A DNA stretch of 64,000 nucleotides from Yponomeuta sedellus (GCA_934045075.1 OW203751.1:699501-763500), one strand, 5' to 3'. Shown: positions 9,642 through 19,089, counted from the stretch's first letter. Numbers and translations are program-made. Notes: a model not told the origin generated them from the letters alone.

Positions 9642-11126
9642 TTAATTTTCAAGGTTCTGGACATGTTTTTCGAAATTGCTCCAGATTTCTGCCGTGACTG
9701 ACAAAATTGCATTCGTTGTTATCTCTTTAAGCTTTGTCAAACACAAATCGCTCTTTATGTTGTGTTCCCTGACGAAGCGTTTAACGGCGGCCCAGGCTAA
9801 TTCAATAGGATTTAAATCGCACATATATGGAGGTAATCTAATAATATCATGAGTCATGACCATGTCCTTTAATTACATGGTCAATTTTATAATTGATATC
9901 AACGGGTTTATGTTGTTCTATAATTTTAAATAAATCTGGCTTTCTCATTGATCTATCGCACGATCTTGATCTATCTTGACGACCTCTGTGGCGTAACGGT
10001 AGCGCGTCTGCCTACCATGCAAGAGGTCCCGGGTTCGAATCCCGGCTGGGAACAAAAAAAACCCCAGGTCTTGGATGTTTACATGTTTGTGATGTCGTTG
10101 TTTCTGGTTCGCACGACACAGGGTATCCTAGTGTGGGGCCAGAAGCAATGTATGTGCCAGTATGTAAATGTCATGTTATGTTAAAAAAAATGTTATATAT
10201 TATTATCTTCCAGCCAATTTATCATAACTGATTTTAGAGAACTTTTTGTTGGGGGTTTGTTGAGCTGGACACTATGGTAAGGTGCGTTATCCATTACCAC
10301 GACACTGCATTCAGGAAGAGCCGGCAAAAGTTTTTCCGTTACCCATTTTTCAAAATTCTCGCCATTCATTTGACCATGATAGTCGCCAGTCGTAGTACTG
10401 GCCTTAAAAATTAAAGAAGCTCCAGGTATAAATGCGTTTTTCCCTCCTGCGTTAACAACTATAAGTCTATTTCCAGAACTAGTATCTGTGAGAATTCCTT
10501 TTGTTCCAATAATTTGCCAACACTTTTTGAAAGTTTTATTATTATTCACCAATGTTTCATCTAAATAAAAAATATTTCTATTTTGTTGTCGGAATTCTCT
10601 CATTCTTTTTTAAGTATTGATACCGTTTGAAAACTATATCTGGCTTTTCAATTAAAATAGATCGTTTATTTTGACATTAACGCCATCTGTATCCCATTTT
10701 CTTTAACAGCCGTTGTAATGTACGAATACCCCAAGGAAAAGGTATTTTTTCACGTAAAGCAACGTGTAACTTAGGACATGTCGGAACGATCTTCTTTTGT
10801 AAATAAAATTCTGTTATGGTGTTGTGAATCACTGTACGATCAAATTCATCAACACAAAATTTTAGACCTTCCGTCTTCTTCCGTTTTTTGGGTGATTTCA
10901 ACTTTTCCTCTGCTCCCACTGATTTTAATTCTGATTTTATCCTAGACATAGTTCTTTTCGATAGACCTGTATAAAACACAGCCCTGTCTAATGTCTGATT
11001 GACAGAAAATTTGTAACAATTAATTTTCCGTTCAATGTCACAATTTTCTAACACTTTTCTAGCTAGTTCTCGAGCTTGAGAGTGAATTATTGGTTTTTTT
11101 TGCTTGAACACGGGACGAAGAAGCAA
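9642..11126 (-). pseudogene. IS630/Tc1-like DDE transposase, broken
   Basis: The transposase would cut and join the element ends. The N-terminal part (11126-10677) is helix-rich with a likely DNA-binding region. The catalytic core follows: YLDET (first Asp) and VVMDNAPYHS (second Asp) at 10603-10193, and LPPYMCDLNPIELAW (final Glu) at 9863-9642. Breaks visible in the sequence are an in-frame TAA after ..MGYRWR near 10677, a frameshift near 10605, insertion of a SINE after ..WLEDNNI, and a 4-base frameshift before LPPY. The copy cannot make an active protein. The family occurs in many insect genomes as a multicopy DDE endonuclease. Confidence 0.85.
9966..10186 (+). mobile_element. SINE-A copy inside the mariner-like element
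   Basis: It begins TGACGACCTCTGTGGCGTAA with an A box (TGGCGTAACGG) and B box (GGTTCGAATCC). A body follows (GTCTTGGATGTTTACATG, GGTATCCTAGTGTGGGGCC), with a tail TGTTATGTTAAAAAAAATG. It interrupts the transposase reading frame. Confidence 0.85.
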
Positions 11127-11562
11127 CCGTAGCCATTTTTAAAACACAATAGTAATAAATTATGTGCGCGAGATTATAATCGATAAACGCGGTCGATACG
11201 GACTCGTGCGACACTAAGACTAAGACGACGCGGGGACTGTGCGGGTGTGCGGGGCGACCCCGCCTCCGCGGCTCACCTCATGCCCCGATTGCCATGTCGA
11301 CCTGTCGTCAACTGTACTTAATCTCACTTCGTTTTGTTTTGTTGATTCTCGTGACTGTCACCCTGGGTATTGACGGAATACCAGCGATACGGGAAAACTC
11401 GTAACACATACTGAAGTCAGGTACCCATTTATTGCCGCGACACACAGTTCCGCTTTCGTGTAAACTTTTAGTTATAAGTGTCTAATGTATTTCTTTGATT
11501 GGTTATTCTGTGTTTTGTGTGTAATAATAATAAATAAACCATTTCTATTCTATTGTACTCAC

Positions 11563-11627
11563 ATGGTCCCGCCCTCTGGGCACGTTAGCGCCGCCATCCG
11601 ACGCGCGACGACTGCCGAATGTCGATG
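11563..11627 (-). CDS. Sik3: Sik3 exon 12: second conserved RRxS 14-3-3 site
   Basis: Minus strand reads TTTGTCTGCAG|CATCGACA...GACCAT|GTGAGTAC. With the one base left by exon 11 it encodes T, then STFGSRRASDGGANVPRGRD and H. The RRASDGGAN block is the hallmark PKA-phosphorylated, 14-3-3-binding site of SIK2/SIK3 (Ser in RRAS). When phosphorylated in cAMP-stimulated cells it holds the kinase away from its CRTC and class IIa HDAC substrates. Phase in is 1 (two bases complete a codon) and phase out is 0. The exon is only 65 bp and lies beside a SINE-A copy. Confidence 0.85.
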
Positions 11628-11640
11628 CTGCAGACAAAAG

Positions 11641-11838
11641 TAACATAACATTTACATACAGGCACATACATTGCTTCTGGCCCCACACAAGGATACCCTG
11701 TGTCGCGGGAACCAGAAACAGCGACATCACAAACATGTAAACATCCAAGACCTGGGGTTTTTTATGTCCCCAGCCGGGGTTCGAACCCGGGTCCCCTCGC
11801 ATGGAAGGCAGATGCGGTACCGCTGCGCCACAGAGATC
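11641..11838 (-). mobile_element. SINE-A copy
   Basis: Minus-strand SINE-A with tRNA-like head at the right and tail (plus TAACATTTACATACAGG) at the left. It starts about 14 bp upstream of the acceptor of the RRASDGGAN exon, inside the intron. Confidence 0.85.
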
Positions 11839-11849
11839 GGCACTAATGA

Positions 11850-12220
11850 ACTAGATCGCGGGACAAAATAACTAGCTTCTGCAACTAAATAACTAGTTCC
11901 GGAAACTAAATAACTAGCTCCGAAACTAAATAATTAATTCCCGGAATTAAACGAGTTCCGAAACTAAAGAACTAGTCCCCGGAACTAAATAACTAGCTCA
12001 TGGAACTAAACAACTAGTTCCCGGAACTACTGAACCAGTTCCCGGAACTAAAGAACTAGTTCCCGGAACTAAAGAACTAGTCTCCGGAACTAAAGAACTA
12101 GTTCCCGGAACTAAAGACCTAGTTCCCGGAACTAAAGAACTAGTTCCCGGAACTACTGAACTAGTTTCCGGAACTAATGAACTAGTTCCCGGAACTAGTC
12201 CCGCAAACCAACTAACCAGT
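11850..12220. repeat. 21-bp minisatellite
   Basis: About 17 degenerate units of GTTCCCGGAACTAAAGAACTA type lie in the intron between exons 12 and 11. Left units are more diverged than central ones. Confidence 0.9.
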
Positions 12221-12279
12221 TCTAGGATCTCAACCGACCAGTCGAAGGAGCTACTGAGCTAGCTCCCAGCCGTACTCAC

Positions 12280-12424
12280 TGGGGTTGAGCCGCATGCAGG
12301 GCGGCGGGCGCAGCAGGTGCTGGTCCTTGACGCTGAAGCAGCGGCTCGGCTGCTGCTGCACTGCCGGCAGCACTGCCGCCAGGTTCGTGTGCGGCAAAAG
12401 TGACACCGGCTGGTTCGCCGTCTG
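12280..12424 (-). CDS. Sik3: Sik3 exon 11: linker before the RRASDGGAN site
   Basis: Minus strand reads CCGCGCAG|CAGACGGCG...AACCCCA|GTGAGTAC. The frame gives QTANQPVSLLPHTNLAAVLP, then AVQQQPSRC, FSVKDQHLLRPPPCMRLNP. The LP.TNLAAVLP and F.VKDQHLL.PPP blocks resemble the SIK2/3 linker ahead of the second 14-3-3 site. Length is 48 codons plus one base, so phase out is 1, which joins correctly to exon 12. An equally good AG three bases inside (start 12421) is possible. The acceptor and first exon bases recur in tandem at 12495-12510, 12566-12581 and 12645-12660. Confidence 0.8.
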
Positions 12425-12715
12425 CTGCGCGGGGAAATCAGAGACATCAAGCAGTGAAGGAGTCAGTGAATCAGTGAAATCGATATTAGATGTCGCCGTC
12501 TGCTGCGCGGGACAAATCAGAGACATCAAGCAGTCAAGGAATCAGTGAAGTCGATATTAGATGTCGCCGTCTGCTGCGCGGGAGAAATCAGAGACAACAA
12601 GCAGTGAAGGGATCAGTGAATCAGTGAAATCGATATTAGATGTCGCCGTCTGCTGCGCGGGACAAATCAGAGACAACAAGCAGTGAAGGAATCAGTGAAA
12701 TTGATATTAGATACC
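12417..12715. repeat. Tandem repeat (~78 bp) built on the exon 11 acceptor
   Basis: Four copies of GCCGTCTGCTGCGCGG start at 12417, 12495, 12566 and 12645; spacings are 78, 71 and 79. On the minus strand each is CCGCGCAGCAGACGGC, i.e. the 3' splice site plus about eight exon bases. Between them are AATCAGAGACA(A/T)CAAGCAG and CGATATTAGATG blocks. Confidence 0.9.
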
Positions 12716-12917
12716 ACCTATACGCATAAGATTCCATGATTGCCATTAATAACTTTAAATGCTAAGGCATTCAATTGTTTTACATAGGTCGTAAAAACAT
12801 AAGTGCTGCGGCCAGACACACGAACAGCACTCGTTCACGAGCATAACGCAGTGCTCAGCCATCATCAGTCTCAACCATTTTGGAGGGAGATAGATGATTT
12901 TTATTCTATCGTTATCA

Positions 12918-13015
12918 ACCCTTGTATATCCCCACTGCTGGGGCACGGGTCTCTTCCTGCATCGCAGGAAGGTTAGGCCATACCCCACCACGGGGGCCAA
13001 GTCCGGGTTGGTAAT
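12918..13015 (+). mobile_element. Family C tail fragment next to exon 10
   Basis: CCCACTGCTGGGGCACGGG through CCACGGGGGCCAAGTCC is present and stops at GGGTTGGTA, about 10 bp from the splice donor of exon 10. Confidence 0.8.
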
Positions 13016-13030
13016 TTATTGTATACTCAC

Positions 13031-13129
13031 ATTGAATTGAGCCTGCATGTAAAGCGGCGCGTGGTGCCCGTCGGCTGATGCTGCAGAGCCCAGCGCGGCT
13101 GGACTCGGCGCCAAGGACAGCTCCAGAGC
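13031..13129 (-). CDS. Sik3: Sik3 exon 10: linker segment
   Basis: Minus strand reads TTGTCCGCAG|GCTCTGGAG...CAATTCAAT|GTGAGTAT. It is 99 bp, 33 codons, phase 0 in and out: ALELSLAPSPAALGSAASAD, GHHAPLYMQAQFN. It is Ala/Ser-rich, as expected for the disordered region between the kinase/UBA part and the 14-3-3 sites. Assignment rests on strong splice sites and phase agreement with its neighbours, not on a recognised motif. Confidence 0.7.
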
Positions 13130-13199
13130 CTGCGGACAACAGTCACTCAATATGGGGATGTATGTGTGTTCGTATATGATGTCATGTATCTGTGTGTGA

Positions 13200-13262
13200 C
13201 ACACACAGACACGCACATATACACAGACACACACACACACACACACAAATACAAACATACAT
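13200..13262. repeat. (CA)n microsatellite
   Basis: A CACA-rich stretch with two interruptions lies just upstream (minus sense) of exon 10. Confidence 0.85.
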
Positions 13263-13269
13263 AAACTAT

Positions 13270-13632
13270 GTTGTATCTATCTAGATAGAGAACACTTTAT
13301 TGCACAACCAGAAAAATATTACAACCATGATTCTTAAATCTAAGTAATGTTATACAATTGGCGGTCTTATCGCTATTTTTATTTATTTTTTGGTTAATTT
13401 ATTATTATTATTTTTTCTTTTTCTGCTGATTGTTTTTTAGTGTCTTGTAATTGTGTAACGTATCATCTAAATTGGGAGAGGGCACTGATCTTTGTAACAC
13501 AGGTATTTACCTAGCTCAGAGATCAGGGACTTCACAAAATAACGTGTACAATTTATATGTGAATAAATCTTTATCTTTATCTTATCTTATGTATCCACGA
13601 CCTCTGTGGCGCAGCGGCAGCGCATCTGCCTA
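13270..13632 (+). mobile_element. LINE 3' tail and SINE-A head fragment
   Basis: AGAGAACACTTTATTGCACAACC (minus-sense LINE tail), a later AATAAATCTTTATC tail on plus, then CGACCTCTGTGGCGCAGCGG from a SINE-A head that stops after CATCTGCCTACCA. Confidence 0.55.
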
Positions 13633-13719
13633 CCAATGATTACATTTAAATTCAACAGATTACATTTCTCAGAATTACATTTCAGATTACTTCTGCGGCA
13701 GGCAGGCTGGGCTTCTGCG

Positions 13720-14600
13720 AGTATCGGCAGTGCACCTAGAAAGGCCGAACATGGCCCTGCTTACAAGTTGCGGCAGTGCACTTACAATGGCCTAGGATGG
13801 CCGAAGATGGCCTCACCTGCAAATGTCAGCAGTGCACCTAGAAAGGCCGAACATGGCCTAACCTGCGAGTTGCGGCAGTGCAACTACAATGGCCGAGGAT
13901 GGCCGAAGTTGGCCCTACCTGCCAGTTGCGGCAGTCCACCTACAATGACCGAGGATGGCCGAAGCTGGTCTCACCTGCGAGTGACGGCAGTACACCTAGA
14001 AAGGCCGAACATGGCCCTACTTGCGAGTGGCGGCAATGCACATACAATGACCGAGGATGGCCGAGGCTGGACTCACCTGCGAGTGGCGGCAGTGCACCTG
14101 GAATGACCGAAGTTGGCCCTACCTGCCAATTGCGGCAGTCCACCTACAATGGCCGAGGATGGCCGAAGCTGGCCTCACCTGCGAGTGACGGCAGTGCACC
14201 TAGAATCACCGAAGTTGGCCCTACCTGCCAGTTGCGGCAGTCCACCTACAATGGCCGAAGATGGCCGAATAAGGGCTCACCTGCGAGTGGCGGCAGTGCA
14301 CCAAGAATGACCGAAGTTGGCCCTTCCTGCCAGTTGCAGCAGTCCACCTACAATGGCCGAGGATGGCCGAAGCTGGCCTCACCTGCGAGTGACGGCAGTG
14401 CACCTAGAATGACCGAAGTTGGCCCTACCTGCCAAATGCGGCAGTCCACCTACAATGGCCGAAGATGGCCGAAGAAGGGCTCACCTGCGAGTGCCAGCAG
14501 TGCACCTAGAAAGGCCGAACATGGCCCTACCTGCGAGTGGCGCAATACACCTACGATGGCCGAGGATGGCTGAAGATGGCCTCACCTGCGAGTGGCGGCA
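13720..14600. repeat. 102-bp higher-order minisatellite built on the exon 9 donor
   Basis: About 16 monomers of about 51 bp alternate in two types, giving a 102-bp unit. CTCACCTGCG occurs at 13970, 14072, 14174, 14276, 14378, 14480 and finally 14581, where it is the real splice donor of exon 9 (minus strand CGCAG|GTGAG). Each copy also repeats about 19 exon bases (GCACTGCCGCCACTCGCAG). Confidence 0.95.
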
Positions 14601-14702
14601 GTGCGCCGGGCCCACGGTGTGTCGCCTGGCGGCCAGCGTGTCCCCATCCCGCTCCCCCCGCGCCGCCGCCGGCCCCCCCGCCGCCGATGACGTCTCCCCG
14701 AA
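14586..14702 (-). CDS. Sik3: Sik3 exon 9: RRHTVG phosphosite
   Basis: Minus strand reads CTGCCCACAG|TTCGGGGAG...CACTCGCAG|GTGAGG. It is 117 bp, 39 codons in phase 0: FGETSSAAGG, a Gly/Ala/Arg stretch, then DTLAARRHTVGPAH. RRHTVG matches the conserved PKA-target and 14-3-3 site of the SIK family (Thr in RRHT); the Val-Gly after Thr favours SIK3 over SIK1/2. GC content is far above the surrounding introns. Exon 8 ends in phase 1, so at least one further exon or another boundary must lie between. The donor is the end member of a 102-bp tandem array. Confidence 0.85.
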
Positions 14703-14807
14703 CTGTGGGCAGGCAGAATATTAATTTAAAAAAGATTTCTGCTTAGAATATAAGTTGATTTTTGAACGCACCCATGACGGGCGGAACTACTTGACATCTA
14801 TACTATT

Positions 14808-15316
14808 TTTATTTTTAATGCACTAACCCGTGCTAAGGACAAATATAAAAACCTATTTAGAGGCAAAAAATTTCACCCAAGCTTTGATTCGAACCGCAAC
14901 CTCTGGCTATCCGTGCCAGCGCTCTACCAATTGAGCCAATGGGCGACTCACCGGCATCAGTGAAATTTCGAACCTCTACACTATTCTCTGTATTACGTAC
15001 AGGCAGCGACATCTGGCTTAAGCAAATTGCAGTATAATCATAGTATAATCATGTGGGTACGTACAGTGATATCATTCCGATGTAAAACCTAACTGCAAAG
15101 TAGGTAGTCGGGGCTGTAAGTAATGCAATTTGCTTAAGCCAGATGTCGCTGCCTGCACGCAATACAGAGAATAGTGTAAAGAGGTTCGAAATTTCACTGA
15201 TGCCGGTGAGTCGCCCATTGGCTCAATTGGTAGAGCGCTGGCACGGATAGCCAGAGGTTGCGGGTTCGAATCAAGGCATGGGTGAAATTTTTAGCCTCTA
15301 AATAGGTTTTTATACT
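14808..15316. mobile_element. FB-B foldback element, near-complete
   Basis: Arms about 14815-15016 and 15130-15310 are inverted copies, each with a tRNA-like module (CATTGGCTCAATTGG, GGGTTCGAATC) and GCGACATCTGGCTTAAGCAA at the inner edge. The centre carries TGATATCATTCCGATGTAAAACC. The outer end has TGCACTAACCCGTGC. Confidence 0.85.
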
Positions 15317-15319
15317 TGA

Positions 15320-15730
15320 CATCTGTCATCTGACAGAATTTTTCAGCTCATCTGAGCTGAAAAATTGACCTCTTGTTTTCTTGCCTGTTAAACGTGTGAT
15401 TTCCCAAAGTTGTGTGCCAATTAGATTTCCGGGCTTATATCTTCGCGTGAAGTGCAAAATAAGCTCAGGGACGGATCCCAGTGTTTTGTTGTCGGGCGAC
15501 GGATCGCCCAAATATTGGGCCCACCTCATTTGGTGAGAACGTGGTGCCTTGAAAGTGCACTGAAGGTAGGTGGCTTTCTGGGGAAAGAGCTCTTGGGATA
15601 TACGGGGATGTCTAGGGATCCCCAGACCTCTGGGAGATCGGCGAGAACGGCGCCGGCTGCCAAGTCGAGAGGCGTCGACGCAGACAGACTTTGTAAGTGC
15701 CTTGTCTTCGCATTAGTTTTTAAGTATTAG
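15320..15730. other. Unassigned segment with a perfect hairpin
   Basis: It contains a hairpin with 14-bp arms (15337-15350 and 15353-15366, AATTTTTCAGCTCA) and a moderately GC-rich stretch with no good homology by eye. A 67-codon minus-strand frame (15529-15326) has no recognisable motif. Confidence 0.4.
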
Positions 15731-15732
15731 TA

Positions 15733-15995
15733 TAGGGCGGTGGTAGCGGAGCGGTGTAGAACGCCGGCCTCTCAATCGGGAGGTCGTGGGTTCAAACCCC
15801 GGCATGTACCAATGACTTTGTTTTCTAAGTTATGTACATTTGTGAAATTATAGTAGCAATACTACTCGCTGACGGTGAAGGAAAACATCGTAAGGAAACC
15901 CTAGTGTCTGAGGTGTTAGCGTACCTCAGCGCTTGCTACGTACAATGGCCCAACTATGAGGCTAAGTGCGGAAATCTCAGGATAACTAAGTATTA
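15733..15995 (+). mobile_element. SINE-F copy, full length
   Basis: The tRNA-like head GGCGGTGGTAGCGGAGCGG carries a B box (GGGTTCAAACCC). The body GTACCAATGACTTTGTTTTC and GCTGACGGTGAAGGAAAACA precedes a diverged tail. Confidence 0.85.
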
Positions 15996-16145
15996 GTATT
16001 TAGGTGGGTCCTTTACTCAACAATGTCAATGATGAAGCCAATATGCAAAGAAAAGGCTTCTCCGGGCACTGTGGACAAAAAGTTATTTCATTGTGGACTA
16101 AAAATAGTCTTGTTTTTAGCAAACTTTCTGCCATAACGATAAAAT

Positions 16146-16346
16146 TTGCTGCCTGTGCGTAATACAGAGAGTGTTGTTAAGAGATTCGAAATTTCACTGA
16201 TGCCGGTGAGTCGCCCATTAGCTCAGTTGGGAGAGCGCTGGCACGGTTAGCCAGAGGTCGCGGGTTCGAGTACCGGCATAGGTGGAATTTTAGCCACTAA
16301 ATAGGTTTTTAAAATTGTCCTTAGCACGGGTTAGTGCATTAAAAAG
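16146..16346 (+). mobile_element. FB-B single arm
   Basis: It runs from the inner edge (GCTGCCTGTGCGTAATACAG) through the tRNA-like module (TTAGCTCAGTTGGGAGAGCG) to the outer end (CTTAGCACGGGTTAGTGC). A second arm in the same orientation follows at 16398. Confidence 0.8.
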
Positions 16347-16397
16347 AATATAATCATGTGGGTACAACGATATCATTCCGATGTAAAACCTAACTCC

Positions 16398-16547
16398 AAA
16401 GTAGGAATTCGAGGCTGCAAGTGATGCAAATTACTTCAGCCAGATGTCGCTGCCTGTACGTAATACAGAGAGTATTGTAAAGAGGTTCAAAATTTCACTG
16501 ATTCCGGTGAGTCGCCCATTAGGTCAGTTGGGAGAGCGCTGGCACGG
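16398..16547 (+). mobile_element. FB-B arm truncated by the assembly gap
   Basis: GAGGCTGCAAGTGATGCAAA through GGGAGAGCGCTGGCACGG, then Ns. Confidence 0.8.
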
Positions 16548-16747
16548 NNNNNNNNNNNNNNNNNNNNNNNNNNNNNNNNNNNNNNNNNNNNNNNNNNNNN
16601 NNNNNNNNNNNNNNNNNNNNNNNNNNNNNNNNNNNNNNNNNNNNNNNNNNNNNNNNNNNNNNNNNNNNNNNNNNNNNNNNNNNNNNNNNNNNNNNNNNNN
16701 NNNNNNNNNNNNNNNNNNNNNNNNNNNNNNNNNNNNNNNNNNNNNNN
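16548..16747. other. Assembly gap (200 N)
   Basis: The run of exactly 200 N is a scaffold gap of conventional or estimated size. It lies between an FB-B arm and an AATG microsatellite. Confidence 0.99.
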
Positions 16748-16930
16748 AATGAATGAATGAATGAATGAATGAATGAATGAATGAATGAATGAATGAATGA
16801 ATGAATGAATGAATGAATGAATGAATGAATGAATGAATGAATGAATGAATGAATGAATGAATGAATGAATGAATGAATGAATGAATGAATGAATGAATGA
16901 ATGAATGAATGAATGAATGAATGAATGAAT
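16748..16930. repeat. (AATG)n microsatellite
   Basis: About 45 perfect AATG/GAAT units abut the gap. The perfection and the adjacent gap suggest its length is not reliably assembled. Confidence 0.98.
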
Positions 16931-17604
16931 ATATGCTTACATAACAAAGTGTTCGTGTGACAATGATACTATTTCAGCGTTTGCTGTTTCTATTCGAAAC
17001 AGCGCTGATTTTCAAATAGCACCTTCACACCAAATAAGAAATAACGTGTCATGATTTATAAATGGTTTTATGGATTATATGTATATGGAGATATTTGGTT
17101 TTTCACTGTACCTAATCGATTTCATCCCATCTCGGAACACACCCACAGAGTAACAGCTATAATATAAGACATTTTTTTAAATTGAGGTCCTCATTAGAAA
17201 TAAAAGAAATAGTCGTCCAAATTAGACCGATTTGAGTTGCCATTAAAAAAAAATCTTTGGTGCTATCTTTCTGTGGAATTTTACAAAATGATCACAATAT
17301 TATCGGAATTTGGACAAGACAGAGTCTGTTGAGTAGGTTAATACAGATTTAAAAACGCCTTCCTTCAGTAAAAATATAATATAACGTTTATTTCAGACTT
17401 TAAATCAAATCCATATTACAAACAGATACAAAAATTTAATTTAATTCCTGCCGTCGGAAAATTGGAAAATAAAAAAAATTGGGAAAAACTGAGTGTTTTG
17501 TAAAATCCATCACCTTTTATGGGTGATGGAATTTTACAAAACTATCAAAGACACATTCATTAAAAATTTTGACGAGGCAATTTTAAAATTTGTATTACGG
17601 TTAC
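16931..17604. other. AT-rich intron DNA with a hairpin
   Basis: No gene seen. Arms 17496-17514 and 17522-17541 (TTTTGTAAAA..CCATCACC) form a hairpin. GATTTCATCCCATCTCGGAAC near 17110 is a fragment of the MITE at 55374-55510. Confidence 0.6.
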
Positions 17605-18036
17605 ACCATTTTTATTTTTAATGCACTAACCCGTGCTAAGGAACAAATTTAAAAACCTATATAGAGGCTAAAAATTTCACCCATGCCGGGATTCGAACCC
17701 GCAACCTCTGGCTATCCGTACCAGCGCTCTACCAATTGAGCCAATGGGCGACTCACGACATCAGTGAAATTTCGAACCTCTTTACAATATTCTCTGTATT
17801 ACGTACAGGCAGCGACATCTGACTTACGGGGCTGTAAGTAATGCAATTTGCTTAAGTCAGATGTCGCTGCCTGTACGTAATACAGAGAATATTGTAAAGA
17901 GGTTCGAAATTTCACTGATGTCGTCAGTCGCCCATTGGCTCAATTGGTAGAGCGCTGGTACGGATAGCCAGAGGTTGCGGGTTCGAATCCCGGCATGGGT
18001 GAAATTTTTAGCCTCTAAATAGGTTTTTAAATTTGT
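17605..18036. mobile_element. FB-B foldback element, intact palindrome
   Basis: This is the best foldback copy. Arms of about 190 bp (about 17635-17825 and 17845-18032) are near-perfect reverse complements separated by about 20 bp. Each arm holds a complete tRNA-like module with A box (TGGCTCAATTGG) and B box (GGTTCGAATCC), transcribed outward from the centre. Confidence 0.9.
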
Positions 18037-18164
18037 ATTACGGGTTGGTTAGAAAAGATTATAAAAAAAACTTTCTTTACTACATAGGTGGTTGAAACAT
18101 TGAAAAATTGGAAAACTCGACACTTTGGAAATTTTAATAACTGTAAGCTAACGACGCGAGCTTT

Positions 18165-18230
18165 CGATTTCAACCCTGTTTGTCCCCACTGCTGGGGTAC
18201 GGGTCTCTTCCTGCATCGCAGGAAGAAAGC
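18165..18230 (+). mobile_element. Family C tail fragment
   Basis: CTGTTTGTCCCCACTGCTGGG through CGCAGGAAG, next to the donor side of exon 8. Confidence 0.7.
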
Positions 18231-18261
18231 GAGGTCAAATCAGCGAACATTCATGTCTCAC

Positions 18262-18337
18262 CTGATTCCTCCCGTAGCTTTTCGTACAGCAGATGGTATA
18301 TCGCGTACACGTGCTCGAAACGCTGCTCAGTCACCGC
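18262..18337 (-). CDS. Sik3: Sik3 exon 8: C-terminal half of UBA domain
   Basis: Minus strand reads TTCTATTCTCAG|GCGGTG...GAATCAG|GTGAGAC. It encodes AVTEQRFEHVYAIYHLLYEK then LREES plus one base. The F..VYAIYHLL..KL pattern is the last helix of the UBA domain that follows the catalytic domain in all SIKs and supports LKB1-dependent activation. Phase in is 0 (continuing exon 7) and phase out is 1. Confidence 0.85.
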
Positions 18338-18367
18338 CTGAGAATAGAACAGAAATTAACAATTAGA

Positions 18368-18715
18368 AGCGCTTGTGGCCTAGCGGGACCGAGTGATTAG
18401 AATCAACCACTTGGGTTAAGCGACAACAGGCGCGGTCATGTGCTAAATGGATGACCATCTCGTGACTACCGCTAGTGGCATTTATCCCGAGCGCTTTCGT
18501 GCTTTGCAGGGCACATTAAGCCGTTGATGCCGGCTGTCATGTAATGACAGATACCTTATGGGCGGCTTCATAACTTCCGACAGTAAGGACCGCCACTGTC
18601 TTACAATCCTCCACCAGCCCGGTCTTGGCCCCCGTGGTGGAGTATGGCCTAACCTTCCTGCGGTGCAGGAAGAGACCCGAGCCCCAGCAGTGGGGACATA
18701 TAAAGGGTTGATATC
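18368..18715 (-). mobile_element. Family C SINE
   Basis: Read in its own sense (here on plus) it starts GCTTGTGGCCTAGCGGGACC, then the 5S-like internal region (GGTTAAGCGACAACAGGCGC, GATGACCATCTCGTGACTAC) and ends CCCCAGCAGTGGGGACATA. Confidence 0.8.
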
Positions 18716-19085
18716 GATGACTTGATTGAACAACTACGCATTTTAGAGACCCACCACCATGGAATAAATATGATTACGAGTATGTGTAGTTCGTTTAATT
18801 CGAGTCAATTGTAATTGATGTGTATGTAGGTAGTTGGCTAGTTTTGATTCTGCCCGGCACACTGACCTCTTTCTTGTTCGTGGCAATGTCATGTGACTGA
18901 CCGAACCCAAGCCTTAGGTGCAGGACGAGCAAGGGGGTAGTGTGTAGGGAGTCTTTAAATGTCTTTTTAAGTATTTGCATGTACCTAGCATATAAGATAA
19001 CTTGAATTTGTAAAACCAAGAGCATCTGCCAACAAACTGTTATGCAGTTCGGCAGAAATCTATTTTTGTATTTTTTTGTATTTTT
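18716..19085. other. Intron DNA with LINE-tail-like hairpin
   Basis: No gene. CTGCCAACAAACTGTTATGC near 19025 forms a small hairpin also seen at 39290 and is probably a retroelement 3' end. Confidence 0.4.
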
Positions 19086-19089
19086 GTTT

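Larger units (their letters stand above)
9395..11314 (-). mobile_element. Tc1/mariner-superfamily (IS630-like) element, defective
   Basis: Terminal inverted repeats are AAGTTGACGACAGGTCGACA on the left and CAGTTGACGACAGGTCGACA (reverse complement) on the right. TA dinucleotides flank them (9393-9394 and 11315-11316), the expected target duplication. The 1.92-kb unit carries a minus-strand transposase remnant and a SINE-A insertion at about 9966-10186. Confidence 0.85.

Noticed and set aside
11850..12220. CRISPR-like array
   Set aside because: Units are contiguous 21-bp tandem repeats without unique spacers, in an animal genome.
13606..14724. Plus-strand frames of 166, 231 and 101 codons
   Set aside because: Antisense to the 102-bp donor-derived minisatellite and exon 9; repeat products.
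15326..15529. 67-codon frame as the missing Sik3 exon before RRHTVG
   Set aside because: Peptide does not resemble the SIK linker and no good splice sites bracket it in the needed phase.
16220..16290. Possible functional tRNA gene
   Set aside because: A and B boxes are good, but the same module recurs in over a dozen copies with fixed flanks, the anticodon loop lacks U33, and it belongs to FB-B.
16444..16947. Frames crossing the N run and HSFI repeats
   Set aside because: They include unknown bases and an AATG microsatellite.
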